Below, in pieces: positions 58,948 to 64,000 of a DNA stretch of 64,000 nucleotides. Numbering within the stretch: the stretch's first letter is position 1; each line of letters starts with the position of its first letter. Under the pieces are notes generated by a model, which was not told where the DNA came from, ran no database searches, and was given only the letters and a program-made list of their open reading frames with translations. The translations under genes and the position numbers were made by a program. The stretch is from Sphingobacteriia bacterium (GTDB lineage Bacteria; Bacteroidota; Bacteroidia; Chitinophagales; Chitinophagaceae), in contig JAFKLS010000018.1 in assembly GCA_017304675.1 (NCBI GenBank), positions 496,001-560,000 on the forward strand, given 5' to 3'.

Positions 58948-60138
58948 TTAATTTTTAATTACACCCAACTCTTTACCAACTTTGGTAAACGCTGCAATGG
59001 CTTTATCTAAATGTTGTTGTTCATGTGCCGCACTTAACTGCACACGAATTCTTGCCAAACCTTTTGCTACAACAGGGTAGAAGAATCCAATTACATACAC
59101 GCCTTCATCCAATAGTTTAGCTGCAAAGTTTTGTGCAACAATAGCATCGTACAACATAATGGGAACAATCGGGTGATCTCCTGGTTTAATATCGAAACCG
59201 GCTTCTGTCATTTTCGTTCTGAAATATTTTGTATTGTATTCCAATTTATCTCTCAACTCTGTTGTTGATGATAACATATCCAATACTGCAATGCTTGCGC
59301 CTACAATACTTGGTGCCACTGTGTTGGAGAATAAATAAGGGCGAGAACGCTGGCGCAGCATTTCAATAATTTCTTTCTTGCCGGAAGTAAATCCGCCACT
59401 GGCTCCACCCAATGCTTTTCCTAATGTTCCGGTGATGATATCAATTCTCCCCATTACATTTCTGTATTCATGTGTTCCTCTTCCTGTTTTTCCCAAAAAG
59501 CCGGAAGAATGGCATTCATCTATCATTACAATAGCATCATATTTATCTGCCAGATCACAGATTTTATCAAGTTGTGCAATCGTTCCATCCATACTAAAGC
59601 TTCCATCGGTAACAATAATTCTGCTGCGTAAGTTTTGTGTTTCTTTCAACTTTGCTTCCAGATCATCCATATTGTTGTGCTCGTATCTGTAACGTTGTGC
59701 TTTACACAAACGAACACCATCAATAATAGAAGCATGATTCAATGCATCAGAAATAATGGCATCCTGTTCGTTAAACAAAGGTTCAAACACACCACCATTT
59801 GCATCGAATGCTGCGGCATATAAAATAGTGTCTTCGGTTCCCAAAAATTGTGCAATTTTTTGTTCGAGTTCTTTATGAATATCCTGTGTGCCGCAAATGA
59901 AACGAACACTGCTCATGCCATAACCATGCGATTCAATTGCTTTGTGCGCCGCTTCAATAACTTTAGGATGAGAGGATAAACCCAAATAGTTATTAGCACA
60001 AAAGTTTAAAACAGTTTTTCCGTTCACAACAATCTCAGGGCCTTGTTCGCTGGTAATGATTCTTTCTCTTTTAAACAATCCTGCCGTTTCAATCTCGGCC
60101 AATTCACCTTTAATTCTTTGAACAAACTTTTCATTCAT
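58948..60138 (-). CDS. kbl: Glycine C-acetyltransferase (2-amino-3-ketobutyrate CoA ligase)
   Basis: Kbl cleaves 2-amino-3-ketobutyrate with CoA to glycine and acetyl-CoA in threonine breakdown. The 396-residue alpha-oxoamine-synthase-family product has LNFCANNYLGLSSHP, DALNHASIIDGVRL, DECHSSGFLGKTGRGT and the PLP lysine Lys241 in GTLGKALGGASGG. Its partner threonine dehydrogenase (tdh) is not in the window. It lies 27 bases after mqnC and 4 bases before the beta-lactamase gene. Confidence 0.95.
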   Translation of the reverse strand: MNEKFVQRIKGELAEIETAGLFKRERIITSEQGPEIVVNGKTVLNFCANNYLGLSSHPKVIEAAHKAIESHGYGMSSVRFICGTQDIHKELEQKIAQFLGTEDTILYAAAFDANGGVFEPLFNEQDAIISDALNHASIIDGVRLCKAQRYRYEHNNMDDLEAKLKETQNLRSRIIVTDGSFSMDGTIAQLDKICDLADKYDAIVMIDECHSSGFLGKTGRGTHEYRNVMGRIDIITGTLGKALGGASGGFTSGKKEIIEMLRQRSRPYLFSNTVAPSIVGASIAVLDMLSSTTELRDKLEYNTKYFRTKMTEAGFDIKPGDHPIVPIMLYDAIVAQNFAAKLLDEGVYVIGFFYPVVAKGLARIRVQLSAAHEQQHLDKAIAAFTKVGKELGVIKN

Positions 60139-60165
60139 GTGACAGCGTATTGATATAATGATTAA

Positions 60166-61290
60166 TTAATAGTTGATTACTTGTTCCTCAATAGATACAG
60201 GTATATCCCGCCATTCGTACTGCTGATTTCGCAACTGTGGTTCAAAGCCTGCTTCCTTAATGGCATTCTGCATAGACTTATAAGTAAACCTATGCGGAGC
60301 ACCGGCGGCACTTACCACATTCTCTTCAATCATAATGCTTCCAAAATCGTTGGCGCCTGCATGTAAACAAATCTGTGCAGTTTGCTTACCAACAGTTAAC
60401 CAGCTTGCCTGAATATTTTTAATGTTGGGCAGCATAATGCGGCTAATAGCAACCATACGAATATATTCTTCGGCAGTAATTAAATTATGTACGCCTCTAA
60501 TCTTTGCAAGCAATGTATCTACATCCTGGAATGTCCACGAAATAAAGGCCAGGAAACCCTTTGCATCTGCAGGTTTCATAGATTGTACTTCACGTATCCT
60601 TGCAAGGTGTATGAATCTCTCTTCTATCGTTTCAACATGGCCAAACATCATGGTTGCAGAAGTAGTGATGTTTAATTTATGTGCTTCATGCATAATGGCC
60701 AACCATTCATCTGCACCGCATTTGCCTTTGCTGATCAATCTTCTTACTCTATCCACCAAAATCTCTGCACCTGCTCCCGGCAAAGAATCCAGCCCTGCTT
60801 CTTTTAAAGCGGTTAATACTTCTTTGTGTGTGGATTTTTCAAGTTTGGTAATATGTGCAACTTCGGGGGGGCCTAAAGCGTGAAGTTTAATGGTTGGAAA
60901 CTCCTGTTTGATCTGACGGAAGATATTTGTATAAAAATCCAATCCCAATTCCGGATGATGGCCTCCCTGCAACAGCAATTGGTCTCCACCGTATTTAATG
61001 GTTTCAGAAATTTTCTTCCTGTAGGTATCCATGTCGGTAATGTAAGCTTCAGCATGCCCGGGAATTCTGTAAAAATTACAGAACTTACAGTTGGCAATAC
61101 AAACATTGGTGGTATTAACGTTTCTATCAATCTGCCAGGTAACTTTTCCGTGAGGTACCTGTTTCTTTCTTAGCTCATCGGCCACAAACATTAACTCTGT
61201 GAGGGGCGCATGTTCAAATAAAAACATCCCTTCTTCTATACTCAGAAAATCAAAACCCAAGGCTTTTTGATACAGGTCGTTCAACTGCAT
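60166..61290 (-). CDS. mqnC: Cyclic dehypoxanthinyl futalosine synthase (radical SAM MqnC)
   Basis: MqnC cyclises dehypoxanthine futalosine in the futalosine route to menaquinone. The 374-residue radical SAM protein has cluster cysteines Cys64, Cys68 and Cys71 in NVCIANCKFCNFYR. DRNVNTTNVC, LLLQGGHHPELGLDFY, AEILVDRVRR and FISWTFQ fit MqnC better than its sister MqnE, which has a different tail of this region. The rest of the pathway (mqnA, mqnB, mqnD, mqnE) is not in the window. A good -7 box lies 23 bases upstream, so this is probably the head of the mqnC-kbl-bla operon. Confidence 0.93.
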   Translation of the reverse strand: MQLNDLYQKALGFDFLSIEEGMFLFEHAPLTELMFVADELRKKQVPHGKVTWQIDRNVNTTNVCIANCKFCNFYRIPGHAEAYITDMDTYRKKISETIKYGGDQLLLQGGHHPELGLDFYTNIFRQIKQEFPTIKLHALGPPEVAHITKLEKSTHKEVLTALKEAGLDSLPGAGAEILVDRVRRLISKGKCGADEWLAIMHEAHKLNITTSATMMFGHVETIEERFIHLARIREVQSMKPADAKGFLAFISWTFQDVDTLLAKIRGVHNLITAEEYIRMVAISRIMLPNIKNIQASWLTVGKQTAQICLHAGANDFGSIMIEENVVSAAGAPHRFTYKSMQNAIKEAGFEPQLRNQQYEWRDIPVSIEEQVINY

Positions 61291-61312
61291 AATGCTTCAA
61301 TTTATAAGGCAA

Positions 61313-61320
61313 CAAAGGTA
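61313..61320 (-). promoter_or_regulatory. -7 box (TACCTTTG) of the mqnC-kbl-bla operon
   Basis: On the minus strand TACCTTTG matches the consensus exactly and lies 22 bases before the ATG at 61290. A -33 TTG is not obvious (TTA is present near the expected place). Confidence 0.55.
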
Positions 61321-61412
61321 GGGCTTAAGTGTTTTCGAGTTAACATTAAGTGTAACAGAACCCGTTTTTGTAGCCATTCTTCCTTTAAGCAATTCGTTCA
61401 TGGAAAAATTAT

Positions 61413-61434
61413 GCAAACGAATAAACATTTTTTG
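61413..61434. promoter_or_regulatory. Repeat of the 16061-16082 motif in the mqnC / peptidase divergent region
   Basis: GCAAACGAATAAACATTTTTTG-type sequence, 20 of 22 bases identical to 16061-16082 (GCAGACGAATAAACATTATT and on). The inverted repeat of the first copy is weaker here. Both lie between divergent genes. Confidence 0.35.
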
Positions 61435-61480
61435 CGAAGCTTTAAAAATAAGCGTAACTTAAAGAGATAAGTATCTGCTG

Positions 61481-62674
61481 ATGAGTAAAAGACTGCTATT
61501 TGCCATGCTGTTATTTTTCTTTATTGCAACAGCAAAAGCGCAGGAAGAATTTGTTTTGCCACATGCCAAAATGGTTACCAAATTTTCTTTCGTACAACTG
61601 AGCGGGGGAATTATTATTATTAGAGGTACGATAGACAATATACCCGATTCATTAAATTTTATTCTGGATACCGGAAGTGGCGGTATTTCTTTAGATTCTT
61701 CTACGGTAGAAGAATTTCATCTTCCCAAATATAAATCCGACAAAACCATTAGAGGCATTGCCGGTATGAAGACAGTGGAATTTACCAATCACCATGTTTT
61801 GCATTTACCGGGGCTGGCAACAGACAGCTTGGATTTTCATATCAATGACTATGATCTTTTATCCAGTGTTTATGGTTTGAAGATTGACGGTATTATAGGC
61901 TTTAGTTTCCTGCGTAGATTTGTAGTACGCATTGATTACGATAACCTGAAACTAGAAGTATATCGCCCCGGTTCTATTAAATACCCGAGAGGCGGTTATT
62001 TATTATCACCACAATTTTCAAGCCTGCCCATGCAGGAAGCATCCGTTAAAGACGAAAAAGCTGTTTTGTCAAAATTTATTTTCGATACAGGTGCAGGTCT
62101 GTGTTTCTTACTGTCGCAAGACTTTGTTGAAGACAGTAATTTCATCAGTAAAAAAAGAAAATATTTTGCCACACAGGCCGAAGGACTGGGAGGCAAAAAA
62201 ACAATGAACCTTACCGTGTTAAAAGAAGTGACACTGGGGCCTTTTAAATTTAAAAAAATACCCGTTTACGTTTTTGATGATGCATATAATGTAACCGCTT
62301 ACCCCATGCTTGGCGGCATTGTTGGCAACGATTTGCTTAGAAGGTTTAATATAATCTTAAATTATCCTGAACAGAAAATACACATAAAACCCAATAATCA
62401 TTTTTTTGATCCCTTCGATTATTCCTATACAGGACTCGGCATTTATACAGTGAACGGAGAAGTAAAAGTGATTGATGTTGTTCCGGGATCGCCAGGCGAA
62501 AAAGCAGGCTTTAAACCCGACGATATCATTTTTGCCATTAACAATGCCGTTACTAAAAACATTCAGGTATTTAAAACAGTACTTCAAAATGCCGGTACCA
62601 AAGTAAAAGTTGTGGTGCTTCGCAATAATGAACCCATTTCCCTAACACTGGAAATAAAAAACATACTGAAGTGA
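61481..62674 (+). CDS. Exported aspartyl (retropepsin-like) protease with PDZ domain
   Basis: This 397-residue exported protein (signal peptide to about residue 20, ATAKAQ) has two retropepsin-like halves, each with a DTG motif: Asp63 in ILDTGSGG and Asp202 in IFDTGAG, and a C-terminal PDZ domain (about 310-395, VNGEVKVIDVVPGSPGEKAGF). DTG pairs and PDZ suggest a pepsin-like protease that recognises C-terminal tails. The biological substrate is unknown. Such proteins are found in Bacteroidota. It is followed 71 bases later by an M16 peptidase. Confidence 0.85.
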   Translation: MSKRLLFAMLLFFFIATAKAQEEFVLPHAKMVTKFSFVQLSGGIIIIRGTIDNIPDSLNFILDTGSGGISLDSSTVEEFHLPKYKSDKTIRGIAGMKTVEFTNHHVLHLPGLATDSLDFHINDYDLLSSVYGLKIDGIIGFSFLRRFVVRIDYDNLKLEVYRPGSIKYPRGGYLLSPQFSSLPMQEASVKDEKAVLSKFIFDTGAGLCFLLSQDFVEDSNFISKKRKYFATQAEGLGGKKTMNLTVLKEVTLGPFKFKKIPVYVFDDAYNVTAYPMLGGIVGNDLLRRFNIILNYPEQKIHIKPNNHFFDPFDYSYTGLGIYTVNGEVKVIDVVPGSPGEKAGFKPDDIIFAINNAVTKNIQVFKTVLQNAGTKVKVVVLRNNEPISLTLEIKNILK

Positions 62675-62745
62675 GCAATACTTTAGAAACAGGTTTTATT
62701 TCTATTCTCCATTAGTTTGCTATTTTGCACCCTTATTTTTCAGCA

Positions 62746-63984
62746 ATGATAGAATTTAACAGATTTGTTCTTGATAACGGTTTGCGTGTACTGGTACATG
62801 AAGACCACAGTACGCCTATGGCTGTTGTAAATGTGATGTACGATGTGGGGGCAAGAGACGAGCAGCCCAACAAAACAGGCTTTGCACATTTATTTGAACA
62901 CTTAATGTTTGGCGGCAGTATTCATATTCCCGAATATGACGAGCCCCTGCAAAGAGCCGGTGGAGAAAACAATGCCTATACAACAAACGACCTGACCAAT
63001 TATTATTGTACACTGCCCGCAGAAAACATTGAAACAGCTTTCTGGTTGGAAAGCGACAGGATGTTAAGCCTGGCATTCAGCGAAAAAAGTTTAGATGTTC
63101 AACGAAAAGTAGTTTGCGAAGAGTTTAAAGAGCATTATATTAACAAACCTTATGGCGATGTTTGGCACAAAATGCGTGCACTGGCTTATAAGGTTCACCC
63201 CTACCAATGGATGACCATAGGGAAAGAATTAAGCCATGTTGAAAATGCCAGCATTACCGATGTGAAAGATTTTTTCTTTAAACATTACCGCCCGGTAAAT
63301 GCCATATTGGTTGTTGCAGGGAAAGTAAAAACAGATGATATAAAAAAATTAGCTGAAAAATGGTTCGGCAACATACCCATGGGCGAAAAATATAACCGTA
63401 ATATTCCCCGGGAGCCTCTCCAGACCGAAGCAAGAAAATTAGAGATACACGCCAACGTTCCTTTTGATGCTTTTATTAAAACCTGGCATATGGGTGGAAG
63501 GCTGGAACAAAGTTATTATATAGCAGATCTTATTACCGAAGTACTGGGCGGCGGCGGCTCTTCCCGTTTATTTCAATCACTGGTAAAAGAAAAAAAATTA
63601 TTCTCTAATGTTGATTGTTATCATTTCGGTACAGTAGAACCGGGCCTTTTGGCAATTGAAGGCAAACTGGTAAAAGGTATTTCCATGCAGGCTGCAGAAG
63701 AAGCCATTGCCGAGGAGATTCATAAAATCTGCAGTACCCTCATCTCTGAAAAAGAACTGCAAAAAATAAAGAACAAAACAGAAAGCGTTATTGCATTTGA
63801 AGACATGGCCGTTATGAGCCGTGCCAACAGCATTGCTTTTTACGAGTTATTGGGTAATGCTCAGCTTATAAATACCGAGCTGGAAAAATACAGGGAAATA
63901 ACAGAACAAGATATTCTGCAATACAGCCTAACACTTTTTAAAGAAACAAACAGTAATACCATTCATTATTACAGTAACAATTAA
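62746..63984 (+). CDS. M16 family zinc peptidase (first subunit)
   Basis: The 412-residue product (from ATG 62746; frame open to TTG 62725) is an inverzincin-type metallopeptidase: zinc site His48, Glu51, His52 in HLFEHLMFGG, and a downstream Glu in VCEEFKEHY. It has the two M16 repeats (N- and C-terminal, with PYQWMTIGKELSHVE between). No signal peptide is visible at this start, though some members are exported by other means. M16 enzymes usually work as a pair of an active and an inactive subunit; the next gene begins just after its stop. Confidence 0.9.
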   Translation: MIEFNRFVLDNGLRVLVHEDHSTPMAVVNVMYDVGARDEQPNKTGFAHLFEHLMFGGSIHIPEYDEPLQRAGGENNAYTTNDLTNYYCTLPAENIETAFWLESDRMLSLAFSEKSLDVQRKVVCEEFKEHYINKPYGDVWHKMRALAYKVHPYQWMTIGKELSHVENASITDVKDFFFKHYRPVNAILVVAGKVKTDDIKKLAEKWFGNIPMGEKYNRNIPREPLQTEARKLEIHANVPFDAFIKTWHMGGRLEQSYYIADLITEVLGGGGSSRLFQSLVKEKKLFSNVDCYHFGTVEPGLLAIEGKLVKGISMQAAEEAIAEEIHKICSTLISEKELQKIKNKTESVIAFEDMAVMSRANSIAFYELLGNAQLINTELEKYREITEQDILQYSLTLFKETNSNTIHYYSNN

Positions 63985-63986
63985 TT

Positions 63987-64000
63987 ATGTTGAACAGAAC
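63987..64000 (+). CDS. Start of a second M16-type peptidase (partial, at right edge)
   Basis: ATG at 63987, two bases after the M16 stop, opens a frame reading MLNRT. M16 partner subunits in Bacteroidota often start in just this way (MLNRT..APPI). Only 14 bases are visible, so identity is a guess from position. Confidence 0.45.

Noticed and set aside
60166..61290. Assignment as aminofutalosine synthase (MqnE)
   Set aside because: The motifs DRNVNTTNVC, AEILVDRVRR and ISWTFQ match MqnC rather than MqnE.
1..64000. CRISPR arrays, tRNA or rRNA genes, insertion sequences, prophage
   Set aside because: No regularly spaced repeats, cloverleaf sequences, transposase or integrase genes were recognised on either strand.

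Overview
The window looks like chromosome of a low-GC member of the phylum Bacteroidota, most likely family Chitinophagaceae. The phylum call rests on a SusC/SusD/SusE outer-membrane glycan uptake set, a C-terminal type IX secretion (T9SS) sorting domain, DUF4270 and DUF4907 proteins, TAnnTTTG promoter boxes, an AURKAIP1/COX24-type mini ribosomal protein and a futalosine menaquinone gene. The family call is inference from overall gene content. There is no rRNA, tRNA, CRISPR array, insertion sequence or prophage that I can see.

Layout. (1) 1-267: start of a yicC-like gene running off the left edge. (2) 380-10318, minus strand: a starch/alpha-glucan operon read as GH13 amylase with a T9SS tail, then SusC, SusD, and two paralogous SusE/SusF-type surface lipoproteins. 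A 17-bp inverted repeat and a LacI-like palindrome lie before the amylase. A GH97 alpha-glucosidase (SusB type) that would finish the pathway lies apart at 24092-26161. (3) 10491-14590: secreted alpha/beta hydrolase, ispG, an Nfu-type Fe-S carrier and a stand-alone LytTR protein. (4) 14614-20094: divergent pairs kelch lipoprotein + DUF4907 (minus) and DUF4270 lipoprotein + outer-membrane barrel (plus), then a secreted cell-wall amidase. (5) 20197-27759: S9 peptidase, CMD/AhpD-like protein, an orphan korB, GH97, a short ORF6N gene bracketed by two almost identical palindromes, and a deoxyhypusine-synthase-like enzyme. (6) 27877-30795: a tight three-gene operon (polyprenyl-phosphate-sugar synthase type GT2, polytopic GT-C type protein, NodB-type deacetylase) that resembles the logic of Arn/FlmF2-NaxD-FlmK envelope amino-sugar modification.

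(7) 30840-38926: PepSY-like periplasmic protein, AcpH-like, DUF2911, M28 peptidase, rpiB, a CNNM/CBS protein, and an ECF sigma / anti-sigma-like / DUF4097 operon. (8) 39048-42075, minus: LON-domain protein, coaX, lptC and aldo/keto reductase. (9) 42154-44635: three glycosyltransferases, probably for lipopolysaccharide or other envelope glycan. (10) 44660-51469: meaB, a small membrane protein, class V aminotransferase, mutY, HU-like protein, TPR protein, a 31-residue bS22-like ribosomal protein too short for usual ORF calling, and RNase G. (11) 51508-58045: membrane patatin, heme A synthase, rnhB, an outer-membrane barrel, Sua5/YrdC protein and a JmjC-like cupin. (12) 58107-61290, minus: mqnC, kbl and a class D beta-lactamase with every active-site motif intact. 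(13) 61481-64000: retropepsin-PDZ protein, an M16 peptidase, and the first codons of what is probably its M16 partner.

Most of the window is ordinary housekeeping and envelope content. No stretch of more than 300 bases lacks a gene; the longest gap is 31290-31587. The parts most worth a second look are the ORF6N cassette between twin palindromes, the GT2/GT-C/deacetylase trio, the operators before the starch operon, the orphan korB, the DHS-like enzyme and the beta-lactamase operon.
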